A stretch of DNA of 64,000 bases from the NCBI GenBank assembly GCA_022661535.1, contig JAKULF010000011.1:2356001-2420000 (forward strand). The letters are read 5' to 3'. The DNA comes from Eutypa lata. Taxonomy: Eukaryota > Ascomycota > Sordariomycetes > Xylariales > Diatrypaceae. Below the pieces are notes generated by a model, which made no database searches, was not told the origin of the DNA, and saw nothing but the letters and a program-made list of their open reading frames with translations. Made by a program: the position numbers and the translations under genes. Positions 47,379-58,984 of the stretch are shown here, piece by piece (the first letter of the stretch is position 1; the number at the start of each line of letters is the position of its first letter).

Positions 47379-49414
47379 ATGGCGGCGTCTTTATTGTCTT
47401 CAAACGTGATAGCGCTACCATCGGAAGCTGCTGCCACTGGCGTGATGATCGAGTCGTTGCCGCTTAATGACAGGAACGTGGACCGCGGGACCCTCAATGC
47501 TAATGAATCTGAATTGTTGGAGACAGCTGAAGAGCCCGATATGCCAGGAGTGGCTCGGCAAGAGCAATCACTTTGGACGTCGACTTTGATCATCGTCACG
47601 TTGTCGGGACTGACACTTACAAGCAGCATGACTACAGGCCTGCTCACTGTCGGGCTACCAAGAATGGCCGCTGACCTAAGTTTATCAGACTCTCTTCTTC
47701 TATGGTAGGAATAAATTCAGACCTGTACGATGCAACCGCTAACATGTCGTTGCAGGCCAGCCTCTATATACGGGTGAGCCCGCTATTTTCTCATCTAACC
47801 CCCTTAAAAAGATTTACTAAAGGAGGTCTTGCGTAAGTACTAACAAAATGCTCTAGTCTGACTAGCGGTTGCTCCCTTCTAATCGCTGGAGCTATTGCGG
47901 ACGTGATCGGGTCTCGACCAGTCTACCTCGTCGGATGCTTCCTCCTAACCGGGTTCGTACTAGGAAGCGGTCTCTCCCAGACGGCCACTCAGCTCATCGT
48001 GTTCCGAGGCGGTCAGGGGGTCGCGGTCTCCATGTGCCTACCCACCGCGATGAGTTTACTTTCTGCATACCTGCCCCGGGGAAAGCGTCGAAACATCGGC
48101 TTCGCCTTCTTCAGCGCGGGCCAGCCGTTGGGCTATTCCATCGGCCTTCTCCTGGGAGGCTTCTTCGTCGACTCTATAGGCTGGAGGTACGGCTGGTACT
48201 TGAGCGCCTGCGTGGCGTTTGCCGTGCTCACAATCGGCGTCCTCGGCTTGCCGAAACGCCCTGGTGGGGTCGGTTCGGGAAGGTTGCGCAGGATCCTCTT
48301 TGGGATCGATTGGGTCGGCGCTGTTTTGGCTAGTGCCTCTTTGGCTATGTTCTCATACGTTCTGGCGTAAGGATATATATCTAACTATATACAAGTTCCC
48401 TCAGTCCAAGCCTTGAAGACTAACGACTTTATTCCAACAGTGTCGTGTCTAGCAGCACGTCTAGCATCAGAGATGCGACCCAAATCGTCCTGCTATGTAT
48501 CGCAGCAGCGTGCATGCCTGCGTTCGCCTTCTGGATGCGCCAGCAACAACGACGGGGCAAGCCCGTTTTGATCCCGAACTCGCTCTGGAAGACGCTGTCG
48601 TTCACCACGCTTTGCGTCATGATCTTGCTGACCTGGGCTGTCATACAAGGAATAGAGAACCTGCAGAGTCTCTAGTGAGTTACACATGCCACTTGCTACT
48701 CCCATTCAGTTCACGATGCTGACATGTCGCGATTACTTAGTTTCCAGAAGGTTCAGGGGTTAGCTGCGCTTCCGACGTCGCTTTGCTTCATCCCCAATAT
48801 CGCCATCGGTGTCGCTTTAAGCATTTCTATGGGCTTCATCCTACACAAGGTATCCATATATTGGATTGTGCTCATTACATGCTGCGTGACTGCCGGATCA
48901 CCGCTCTTGATGGCTGTAAATAGTCCTGACTGGACCTATTGGTATGCCGTCTTCTGGGCAGTTTTACTGTCTCCATTTTCAGCAAATAGTATGTGATATA
49001 TTTTCCCTCTCCCTCTCTCTTTTTCTTCACCTTGCCATTGTAGTATATAAGGAACACTTACTAATACAGTTTCAACTCCCAGCTTTGTTTGTCGTCTCGG
49101 CTCTTATCATCACAAGCACGTTCCCCGATGACACCCAGGCGCTAGCCGGTGCGGTTTTCAATACATTCTCTCAATTTGGGACTGCTATCGGCCTGGCCGT
49201 CGTAGCTGTCATCTCCTCATCCGTTTCTCAGACTTACTCTACGAGCCATGCCCACTCCCCCGCGGGTGTTGCTGAGAACGCATACACGCCTCGAGATCTT
49301 CTTGAAGGCTATCGGGCTAGTTTTTGGTTTTTGTTCGGAGGAGCTATTCTCACATCTGTCATAGGAGCATTTGGCTTGAGAAATGTGTCAAACAAGGGGT
49401 TGAAGACTGAGTAG
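47379..49414 (+). CDS. MFS drug:H+ antiporter-type transporter (DHA2-like)
   Basis: Six exons: 47379-47704, 47756-47773, 47857-48366, 48441-48674, 48741-48988, 49083-49414, giving 555 residues. All junction phases agree; the second exon is only 18 bases. The first helix block (LIIVTLSGLTLTSSMTTGLL), the ADVIGSRPVYLVGC loop, the FRGGQGVAVSMCLPTAMSL helix and the GQPLGYSIGLLLGGFF block are typical of the 14-helix DHA2 drug exporters. Such pumps expel toxic compounds or a cluster's own product at the plasma or vesicle membrane. It ends the group that begins with the Zn2Cys6 gene. The last acceptor (49082) was chosen over the one at 49070 because only it keeps LFVVSALIITSTFP in frame. Confidence 0.9.
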
Positions 49415-50185
49415 AGGAGGTAGGCGGGTGTAGGGTTGGTTATAATCTTTGGTTATTCACGTAGGATGATTGTACTTTAGGCCTTGCTTGGCGAACCATT
49501 CCCTTTATTACTAATGAGTGCTGTTGGACGATAATCTTCAGCATGCGTCGGATTCTTCCGCTGAGACATATCTGAGCCTCATATCATGCCTCCTTCCTTA
49601 TATGGCATAACTAGAGGCGAAATTTCAGGAAACAAAGAAGAGAAAGCATGAGTACAGGCTACAACCTGCTACTCTTGAACTGTTCTATGGCACAATCGGT
49701 TCGTCGTATTTGGGCAGCTATGTATTCACATAAATACGTAAAAAGTGGAACTAACTGCATAACATACCCTGGTGTTCTCTCACGGGGACAGCCCCAGCCT
49801 CATCAGGTCTCAACTCAAGCCCCATGAGGCGACATCTTGGCGATCTTAGTTATTCAGCTCCACCACTCAAGCCGCTTCTAGTATCGCTTGGGTAGATGAA
49901 AACTGGGGAAGAGACCCCCAGCCAAGTAACACAACATAGCCCCGACTTAATTAGATAGGTAGTTATGTATTCAGTAACGGCGGTCAATTTTACCGGTTGG
50001 CGAAATCTGACGGTGAGCTTCGATGGGAAGTTGAGTGAGAACCCCCCTTAGTTAGATAAAGCATGAGCGGTTCCCAGCCTTGTTCTTCCTTTTCTTTTCC
50101 CGTTGCCCCGTTTCTTTGCATTTCTTGTAAAAAAAATAAACACCTAAAATAAAACTAACTACCACTTTGCTTTGCTTGGCCACAA
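49415..50185. other. Intergenic, no supported gene
   Basis: 770-base spacer. The last 120 bases are rich in CTTTTC and end in an A-rich leader, consistent with the promoter of the following gene. Confidence 0.5.
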
Positions 50186-50278
50186 ATGACAATTCGTCGG
50201 TGGTTCGTCTCTTCCGTAATAATCAAAGCCTCGCAATGGATGGGTCCATGGAGCTGGAGTATAACCTCGCCGAGCTAG
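50186..50278 (+). promoter_or_regulatory. Upstream ORF overlapping the CorA-like start
   Basis: An ATG at 50186 opens a 30-codon frame that ends at 50278, beyond the main ATG (50236) and in another frame. It could limit translation of the transporter. Confidence 0.35.
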
Positions 50279-53065
50279 ACTCGGCCCTAAGCGAGTCGCG
50301 CCACCAAGAAGCTGCCGTCAGCGGCCCCAAAAACCCGCGCGACGGTAGCGGCCGAGGAGCGCGCACCGTTCCCGGAACTCGGCGCGGAAGCCTGGTGCCG
50401 TCCGGGGCGGCGAGTGCGAGGAACTGTGCCGGTCAGCCGCGCCAACCGCACACCCATAAGTTGAATCTCTTCCATTTCGACCTGCGGGAGCTCGTCAGAG
50501 ACCTCTTGCTCACTCGGGGTGAGAGCCGGGTCTCGTATCATGAGTACGCCGTCTTCTCACCGCCGGACGTGGATCTGAGCGGCGACCAACGCACGCCAAG
50601 CATCATGTCGGAAGGCGAAGAAGCCTTGCGTATGTTTCGTCAAGCCGTGAAGAATGGTCACGGACTGGATAACCAGGTGAGCTCCTTAATCTGCCGGTGC
50701 ATATTACTGAGTGCAAATAATGTCAAAGCTATAAACTATGCCCGCAGTGGCATGGCATTATCGTCTCCCGAAGCAATGAGCCAGGCCCACAATACATATC
50801 AATTGACGCGAAATTTCTGCAATAGGGCGATTTTACGGCCAACCCGAAAGGAGCTCCTCAACTGAAAGGTAGAGTGCGACAAGTGTATGTCGGTTTCATT
50901 TAATCATTGAACTTATCTGTTTGCCATTCGAGTTTCTCCGACATATGTGACCAGATTCGACTAACTCAAGTGTGTAGAATCGCCTATCGACGGCCTCGTC
51001 ATAAGGTGCCCGACGAACTTGAATTCGAGAAAGGTATAGCAGATGGTCTAGACCTGACCGTCGATGACTATAACGCCCTACACTTGCATGCGGCCACTCT
51101 ACCATCCCTGCAACGGGTTACCGTAGAGTCGTCCTTCTGGAATTCGAGACGAGATACACTGCGTGAGTACTACCTACGCCTGACAAGATCGATGAAATAG
51201 CCTTAGAGTGCAGAATAGCTTTGGTGCTAATAGAAACCACCTGAAGATCTGATTCTAAGCTTCTCTCCTAGTCCACAGCCTCCGTATGACTTCTTGTCGA
51301 TGAGGTATGACTTGCGACGGAAGACAACTACCGCTCTCATCCGTCGCTCGTTTGACACCCGTTGGCATGAAGACGATGCGCTGGACGAATACGAACGCCG
51401 GCTTGATTCTTGTCGAGACCGCTGGGCGCACCCCTTGGTGCTACCCATAGTCCTTTTACAAGTGCAGCTATACCGCACGGAAGAGGCAGTCGTCGCCAAC
51501 AACGGCGAAGTCCTCAACCTCGAAGCCCACGTAGACGCGGTGACGGGGACGACGGGCCAAGCCAATGCAGAAGCGTACAGGCGAAGGTTGCTGAAGAACA
51601 GAGCCCGCCCGCCCGGACCACTCAAGCGGCTATCTACGCTCAAGGTGAAGGTCGGGGACAAGATCAACGGCGGCCACCGGAGCCGCGAACATTCAGAAGC
51701 GGGTGATGATGACGTCTCCCTAGACCCGGATGACGTGCCGCCGCAAACGATCCATCTGATGAAAGAGGCCCACGATGTCCTGAAGGGCGCCATCAAATTG
51801 CTCGACACGTTGCGATGGATGGAGCGGGCTCTGAAGCTCATCATACAGGCTGGTGACGAGCTCGACATCCGCTTGAAGGAGATACGGCGGCAGCAGCACC
51901 AAGCAGCTGGAAAAGGCGGAAGCGAACAAGGCGAGGACGAAGACGAAGATGAAGACGAAGATGAAGATGAGATGTCATTGCACTGGCACGAGATGCGCCA
52001 GTATCTGGACTGCATTTGGCGGCTATGCACCTCGCTCGAGACGGATAGGCGCATGTCCGAGCTGCGGTGCCGCGCCCAGATCGATATTGTAAGTTTAGCT
52101 TGCTTCAAACCTCTCCTTGGAGTTTTCTCTGCTTACCAGCCTCTGCCTATAGATCTATTCCAAGATGGCGCAAGAAGATAACAACCTGAATGCGCGCATG
52201 GCCGTGGCTTCTACGCGAGATAGTTCGTCCATGAAAGCGCTCGCTGTGATTACGGCGATTTTCCTACCAGGCGAATACATCGGGACCCTATTCGGCGTAG
52301 ATATGTTCAATTGGGAGCAAGGGACGGCTGGCGACCCCTCCGTTTCGGAAGATTCCAATAGTAGCTTTCCACGTCCGGTTATCATGCCAAGGTGAGCGAC
52401 TAACTATGATCCCTTAGTTCGACGCTACCTATGTCTCACAAGATTCATTATTATCACATTGCTGCTATATAAGCCTAGGTTCATTTATATAGACACAGAC
52501 ATTTCTCTGCAAGACCTCATTTACTGACAATAGTGTGTGGTGATGTAGCTTTTGGATCTACTGGACCTTCACGATACCGTTGACGCTGTTCATCGTCGCC
52601 CTGTGGCGCGCTTGGTGGGTCAACCAGGACCGCTACTTCCGACGACACTTATCGATGGAGCTCAGCAACGAGCGGTACTGGACGACAGATGGACGACCGC
52701 GCGACCTCGAGACGTCGTTCCTACAGGACTTCCTCAGCGTGTTCAAGCGCAGCGGGGCCCTCACCACAACGAACAGCACCATAGTGGGCGGTGGTTTAGG
52801 CGGCGGCGGCGGCGGCGCCAATAGGGCGAAGGAGGCGCGGAAGAATGCCCTGAGCATCGATAACAGCGAGGCCCAACAACAGCAGCAAAGCTCGGGATTC
52901 GTGAGACGTGGATGGACGGTGAGTCCGCGCACGAGCTTAGCTAAGGATGATGAGAAGATCGTGGAGGATTCGGAAGGAGATGTTGTAGCTTCGAGCAATA
53001 CGAGGTTTCGCAAGATCTCTTTTGCCGGTGGAGCGCTACAGCCGGATGCTGCTTCGGCTGTTTGA
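50236..53065 (+). CDS. CorA-like divalent-cation transporter, with an apparent in-frame stop
   Basis: Clear exons: 50236-50676; 50748 onward; about 50955-51166; about 51272-52088; 52153-52391; 52549-53065. The central block (LPSLQRVTVESSFWNSRRDTL; SMRYDLRRKTTTALIRRSFD) and C-terminal block (ETDRRMSELRCRAQIDI; IYSKMAQEDNNLNARMAVAS) match the long fungal CorA-like family. Two C-terminal helices are visible (MKALAVITAIFLPGEYIGTLFG; FWIYWTFTIPLTLFIVALW). The Gly-Met-Asn motif of classical CorA is not evident after helix 1; this group may not be a Mg channel. A run of Asp/Glu codons lies at 51931-51972. The second exon fits (WHGIIVSRS...YISIDAKFLQ) but meets TAG at 50823-50825, and the boundaries around 50867-50978 and 51163-51279 are unresolved. 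Either the gene is disabled or I have missed a splice. Confidence 0.72.
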
Positions 53066-53266
53066 ACCTTTTGCTGTAACATGAGGAGATGAATGAATCA
53101 TACCTACATGTACCTACAATATATGTTCGGCATAATGAAGCGTTGATATGTATATATGTCACACTAAGTTATTTAGCCCCTAATTCAGGGAACCAAGCAG
53201 GTTATGAATATAGATATATGCTCTCATTACACATTACTGATTAATTGTACTTTTATTGCCATAATC

Positions 53267-54928
53267 TCAAAACCCCAATAACAGCCCGGCAAAGATACTC
53301 GTGAGCCAAAGTAGTACGGCTGGTCCATTAATACGAGTACCAAACCCTTCAGCATCTCCCGCGCCTGCCTCTTCCTCATCCCCCCCGGCCTGGATGCCAG
53401 GGCCCCCACACTGTCCATTAATACCGGCGATGGCATTCTCGTCCTTAGTGATCTCCACCACCTCAGTACCGCAATTATCGTACTCAGCCAGCCACACGGC
53501 CCTGCTCTCCTGATCGAACACGGTGTAGAGGTGACCCATGATATTCTGCCCGAGCCAGTAGATGGGGCCCTCGTCCGTGGCGTTCCGCGGCATCACGGAG
53601 AGGTAGCACTCATCGACCAGGCGGTCGCGGATGTCGCCCTGGAGGACCAGGTCGCCGTACGGGATGCTCAGGGCGAGGTCGCCGAACTTCAGGTCCAGCG
53701 ACCCCGTCAGGTTCTTCGCCGAGCACGGCACGATGTACCATTCGTAGTTGTCCTCCGCTATCGCGAGACCGAAGTCGCCCGCGACCGACTCTGCGATCTC
53801 CCACGGCAGCCAGCTCACGTCGATGTCGCTGTGCTGCATGGCCTTGAAGCTGGGGAACGACGTCGCGTCCGCGTCTGGTCGGTTGGTCGTGGCTTCGTCT
53901 ATGCTGATCCAGTACCTAGATACAAGTACAAATACAAATATTAGCCAACTTTGAGAGAAAAAAAATGTCCGTCTTAATCTTAAGAGTCAGGAGGAAGAGG
54001 AGGGGGGTAGGGTTGAAAACAAGGGTTACTGTTACTAACTGGGTCTGGTTGAAGTCATAGTCGAACTCGGGACCATCCACGATAGGCATCCGCTGCAGGG
54101 AGCCGGAGAACTTCTTGGTGTCCACGCCGCCCAGGATCAGAGAGGCTTCCTCCGAGCCGTACGGCCCCAGCGAGAGACTGAACGCCTTGGTCTGCGTGAA
54201 GCCCTGCGCGACGAGCTCGTCTACGATGTTGGAGCGGTCCGAGTTGACGCCCTTGCCGAAGCCCAAGCCCAAGGCGCCGAACTGGTCTGAGTTTGGGTGA
54301 TCGAAAACTCCGAATGTGATGTTCTTCAAGGTGTCTAAGTAGTTCCTCTTTTGTCAGCCAAAAAAAAAATGGTATTGGTTGTTAGTGTTAGTAGGAGGAG
54401 AGACGTACCACCACCTTGGATGGTGAAGTCGTCCGCATAGTAAGTCAATGAGTACGAGCTCCCATCATCGTTATCCACGGAGCTTTCGCTGTAGGGTACA
54501 TCGACGTACAGGCTCGTGTCGGACAACGAGTCATTGTACGTCCCAGCTTTGTCGCATTCATCCTCGTTGAAGAATAGCTCCCCACAGCCACTAATGGCCC
54601 ATGTCTGGTATGAGCTCACGTCGACCCTAAGTCCCACTGTCTGCTTCGGTGTACCGATATCCACTGCAATACGATGAGCATTCATTGATATAATAGAAGA
54701 TTAAAAGGGGTCTGCCATCCTACCGCTGACTAAATATGAGTCGTTATCATAGGCTAGGCGAGGAGCCGTCGCTATTTGTCTCTTTATGATCTCCTTGGTG
54801 CTGGCCATTCTCTCCCTCCTCATAGGCAGTGCGAGAAACCGTCCATGATGATCATCTGCATCTGACAGCTGGGCGAATATTGTTAGGAGAGTGAGACCGG
54901 AAAATCCAGTCAAGTTGATCGCCTTCAT
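53267..54928 (-). CDS. GPI-anchored aspartic-protease-like protein, probably inactive
   Basis: Minus-strand exons 54928-54724, 54663-54409, 54334-54040 and 53915-53267 join in phase, giving 467 residues. An N-terminal signal peptide, a basic pro-region ending I-I-K-R-Q, two pepsin-like lobes (VDIGTPKQTVGLRVD; FGALGLGFGKG; SLILGGVDTKKFSG) and a hydrophobic end (AVLLWLTSIFAGLLLGF) preceded by small residues fit a GPI-anchored yapsin/OPSB type enzyme of the cell surface. Both catalytic motifs are abnormal: the first reads D83-V-S instead of D-T-G, and in the second lobe the aligned triplet is H280-S-D, with WLP following where the family has YLP. A pepsin-type enzyme needs both Asp residues, so this is likely a pseudoprotease. 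The gene itself looks intact. Confidence 0.85.
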
Positions 54929-56116
54929 CGCGGAGAGGGGGGTTGTATTAGATATTAATATACGTAAGTAACGAGCGACTGAGATTACTTGATAAAAAAT
55001 AAAAGACAACACGACAACCAGTCCAGTCCAGTCCAGTCCCATCAGGATGAGATGGGATGGGACATGAATCCTTTAACATGTTTTGGTGCCAAGGCCTCGT
55101 GTGACCATTTTCGTGCGCATCGCCGTTAGATTGAGTCTTACCTAACCCCAATTGACTATAGTTTGCCTCCAGGGCGAGTCCAGACAACCTTTTCAGCTTC
55201 AAGGGGTGCTTTTAGCTAGCTCTATAGCTAATCCAAAAGTACCACAACACTACTCTCTGACAGCTTTACTTGATTGGTTTCTGCTCCTGCCAATGTTGAG
55301 TTTTGACTTGGCATCCCATAAGCGCTTGATTCCTTCTTGTGACTCAACGAACAGTCATCCCCTTAACTGTGTGACTACTACATTACGAGACTTCATTACG
55401 GCCGGCAGGCAAATGCGCGATGGCGGCGTAGCATGCCGTGTCGGGCAGTTCCCTTCAGCTCGGAAATTTCGCCTGTTTGGGCCGTTCTAGACTGGCCACT
55501 CCTGGCAGCCCTATCTCCCCAATTGGGTATGGGGTTTGGCACTGTGGCGAATTACCACATATGAGGATTATCCTACATATACCGGAGTCCCGCTTTCTTT
55601 TCATGCATGACATTTTATTCATTCATCATTCGCTACCACGAAATATCATCGTGAGCCTTGACATACATAGTTACTTAAGCAGGTATTAAGACCAAGAGTT
55701 CACTAACGTAGCTTAATTTAAGGAGATAACTAGATCCTTCGCCGGAAGGAGACGCGACGGGCTCATTCTAGTGCCTTGTTCTGGGCTTCAATTGCATATA
55801 TCTGAAACCCATCGTGTGATGACCGTCGATAAAGTGGCCTAAAAGAAAATAAAAACAACGGAGGTTCGTCGCCGGACACATAATCGCAGCTTTTCCTACC
55901 TAGGCGACGTCATTAAACCCTTAGAGACTTCCAAATATGCAGCCCCTTGCGCCATGCTAAGGCTCTGCTCCCAACCAGCCAGTTATTTAGTTATGCACCC
56001 TTCAAGTAATCGCTCACACAACCATCCGCACAAGTCAATCCTCCAGAGGAACACCAGTTACTCTGCTACAGGAAGACGTTGAACTCCAAAAACGCCCAAA
56101 ACACTATCCTAAGGAA
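54929..56116. other. Intergenic, no supported gene
   Basis: 1.2-kb spacer between two minus-strand genes. A (GTCCA)-type short repeat is at 55017-55038. Nothing else recognised. Confidence 0.5.
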
Positions 56117-57826
56117 TTAAATTTGCAAAGCATCAACATTGTCCGTGATGAAGGTGCAGCTCTCAGCTCTAAAGTCATCCGCAAGCAACTCGCCGTCGTC
56201 GTTGTGAATCCACATCAAATCCTCGTTCTCGCTCCATTGGGGCCACTCCAGGAATTTGTCGCTGGTCCCCTCGTTGGGGTCCATGGTGTACAGGAAGGAG
56301 ATGTAGTAGCTCTGAAAGGCGGCGCTGGCATAGTTAGGCAGGATGCCGTAGAACACCTGCAGGAGGTCCGAGCCGTGGAACGTCCCCAGAATCGGAGTCC
56401 CGTAGTCGTAGGAGGCAAGGTACGACCACGCGGGGACGTCCGGGTTCGCGGCTAGCGTCGTCCGGAGGAAGATCCGCCGCGTCAGCGTGAACACGAGGTC
56501 GCCGAGGATGGCCGCCAGGGTCTTGAACTTCGGGTAGACGTTGTTCAGGAAGCTGGTTCGGAAGGGGCTGCCGGCTGCGATGGAGGGGTCGTACGTGCTG
56601 ACGAGCGCGTCTAGTTGCTCCCGAGTGGCACCGTGGAACAATAATTCGGATAAATAATCGACTATATCGTCGTGGGTGGTGATGTTGGGTTGGAAGAGAC
56701 TGAACAGCGTCCCCTCGTCTTCCACATCGCCGATGATCATCGGCACTGCGGCATATTGTCCAGCTTGAGCGAGCAGGTCTGGGCTATTAGGTAGCGCAAA
56801 ACCATCTGGTCGTGGAAGGTACGATAGCGCAACGGAGCTGTAGCTGAGGACCCCGGGAACGCTGTTAGCTGCGTTTAGGAATGTGTCATAATCTGCCTCG
56901 CGAAGACACTCCAGGGTATCAGAGGCAGAAGCGCAGTTGGCCTCTTCGACCACAGTATCGTAAACAACCTGGCACTTGGCGCAGTCCACAGGGTCGGCCG
57001 GCACAACGCTCCCGCTGTTCATTATCGCCGCTCGGAAGAGAGGGTTGCCGTTGTACTTGTTGTCACCGCCGTAGAGGGCCATTTGGTCAAATACGGAGAT
57101 GGCACCGGCCGACTCCCCCCACATAGTCACCTTCTCCGGGTCGCCTCCAAACGCAGCAATGTTATCAGCGACCCATTCGAGGCCCATCCTCTGGTCCAAA
57201 AGACCGAGGTTGGCCGCCCCATCAGCAAGGACCTCCTTCCCAGGAAGGAATCCGAAGCCTCCAATTCGATAGTTCACAGCGACGAAAATGAACGGCTTGT
57301 CTTGGGCTACGCCATTCAGGATGAGAGACGACCCATCATACATCTGTGCGCTACCGAGCTCAAAAGCGCCTCCGAATATCCAGAACAGCACGGGCAGCTT
57401 GGCATCTGCTTTCGTACCGGCAGGGCGCTGCACCCTCATTGTTAAGCAGTCTTCCGTCTGACCCGTCACAGTCTGGAAGAGCGGTGTGTTAATCAGATTC
57501 CCTAGTACCGAGCTGAGTAAGTCCCCCTCGGTAGAGAAGAACATCTGAGGGCAGGACGGGCCCAGGCCAGTGGCGTCGAAGTCACCCAGAGAAGAATTCA
57601 GTCTCTGTGGTGGCTTCAACCGAAGAGATCCTACCGGCGCTTCCGCGAAGGGGATACCGGCGAAGGATTCTACTCCCAATACGGACGAGCCGACGATCGT
57701 GCCCTGTGGCGTGGTTACCGTGGTCTTCACAACTCGGTCTTCCAGCACGTGGGTTGGCGCCGGAGCTGCCGCAACCAGTCCGGAGAAGCCGGAGACCGAG
57801 AGCAGGGAAAGGAGTGCCGGCTTCAT
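56117..57826 (-). CDS. Secreted type-B carboxylesterase/lipase
   Basis: Single exon, 569 residues, ATG at 57826. The signal peptide is MKPALLSLLSVSGFSGLVAAA. The catalytic Ser is S239 in TMWGESAGAIS. The acidic residue is probably the Glu in DVEDEGTLF and the His is in TFHGSDLLQVF. Supporting family blocks are GIPFAEAPVG, EDCLTMRVQRP, VAVNYRIGGFGF and ANLGLLDQR. The oxyanion loop reads WIFGGAF rather than HGGGF, as in some Candida rugosa-type lipases. It should hydrolyse ester bonds outside the cell. Despite the similar family, its sequence differs widely from the esterase at 37446, so it is not a recent duplicate. Confidence 0.95.
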   Translation of the reverse strand: MKPALLSLLSVSGFSGLVAAAPAPTHVLEDRVVKTTVTTPQGTIVGSSVLGVESFAGIPFAEAPVGSLRLKPPQRLNSSLGDFDATGLGPSCPQMFFSTEGDLLSSVLGNLINTPLFQTVTGQTEDCLTMRVQRPAGTKADAKLPVLFWIFGGAFELGSAQMYDGSSLILNGVAQDKPFIFVAVNYRIGGFGFLPGKEVLADGAANLGLLDQRMGLEWVADNIAAFGGDPEKVTMWGESAGAISVFDQMALYGGDNKYNGNPLFRAAIMNSGSVVPADPVDCAKCQVVYDTVVEEANCASASDTLECLREADYDTFLNAANSVPGVLSYSSVALSYLPRPDGFALPNSPDLLAQAGQYAAVPMIIGDVEDEGTLFSLFQPNITTHDDIVDYLSELLFHGATREQLDALVSTYDPSIAAGSPFRTSFLNNVYPKFKTLAAILGDLVFTLTRRIFLRTTLAANPDVPAWSYLASYDYGTPILGTFHGSDLLQVFYGILPNYASAAFQSYYISFLYTMDPNEGTSDKFLEWPQWSENEDLMWIHNDDGELLADDFRAESCTFITDNVDALQI

Positions 57827-58984
57827 GGTGTAGCTAGAGCTTCAATCCCTTGCATGAGGGGAGTAGACCGGAGATTTCTGAAAGGCCGGTTCAGTCTCAA
57901 CTGACTAGAAGACTTATGATATTCCGAAAGCACTCGGTCAGATTCCGTGGCATCGATAAGAGGGATCTCGACCACCTATAAATAAGCCTGGTGGTTATGG
58001 CTCTACGAGGTGAACATCGATCTAGTCGTGAGCTAGAATACGAATTCGAACCAGGTGATCATCCAGGGTTATTTCGTAAAGAGGGAGAACGACCGAACGC
58101 CAACAGCTTGCAGCCCAGCCACCCACCCTACCCAAGGACACGTAACTTAGAAAGAGACGGGATTCCAGGTGAGTGAGTAGTTCAGCTACGCGATGGTTAC
58201 CTTTTTGGACTTTGTTTAGACAAGCAGAGGCCGTTAGTCAAGGCATATGTTGGGGTACCGGGAAAGCCAGTCTGCCAGTCTACTGCATTTGTGCATTATT
58301 CCGTGTGTGGTGGGCCCGATTTCGAGCCCTCCTGTGTATGATGTGCATGAGTGGAGGTCCCGATGGATCACACGAGATTTACTTGTCTACCAGGTACATA
58401 CATAGGTAACGCTCCATCTGTGCAGGGCTGCGGGGGTAACGGGAGGCCATCTGGAGCCGAGGCATTAAGCTTCACTGATGCCGATATTGGGATGATCACG
58501 TAGTAGATTCCTAGACATGTTTCCGGATGTGTAGTGATCCGCACAAGGGGAAGGACGCTCATTGGTCTGGACGAAGCCGAAAAAAAAGGGTATCTAAGAC
58601 AAACAAGATCTGAGTTCGAACGAATTGGCTTGTGAAAGTCTTCATCAACTCAGCGGTTACTTTAATTGAAGTGGCCTATTGGAGGGAAGTAAGAACGTGT
58701 ATATTGCGACAAGAAAGAAAAGAAGAAGAAGAAAAGCGAGATCTCCCCGATCGTCATCACGCGTACAGGTGATATTGGAGCTCCAACCAATCATACGGTG
58801 CCATCCCGCATTAGTTAATACAGATCCGCCGAGTCCGTCCACCGTCTATGTATGTATTTATTAACAACGCCCTACCTTGCCTCAGTTCTCAGGCCGCCGT
58901 AGCTCTAAGTACCAATATCTCACTAAAATTCCGACCAATCAAAGGGTAAGGATAAAACTCGAGCTACGGCGACCTAAGCTCATT
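57827..58984. other. Intergenic, esterase promoter side and beyond
   Basis: 1.2 kb without a credible ORF. It forms the border between normal-composition DNA and the AT-rich block. Confidence 0.5.

Noticed and set aside
51227..52108. 293-residue minus-strand ORF rich in Ser
   Set aside because: Antisense of the CorA-like exon; the Ser run is the complement of its Asp/Glu repeat.
56123..57833. Several plus-strand ORFs over the intact esterase
   Set aside because: Shadows of the 569-residue minus-strand esterase with complete catalytic residues.
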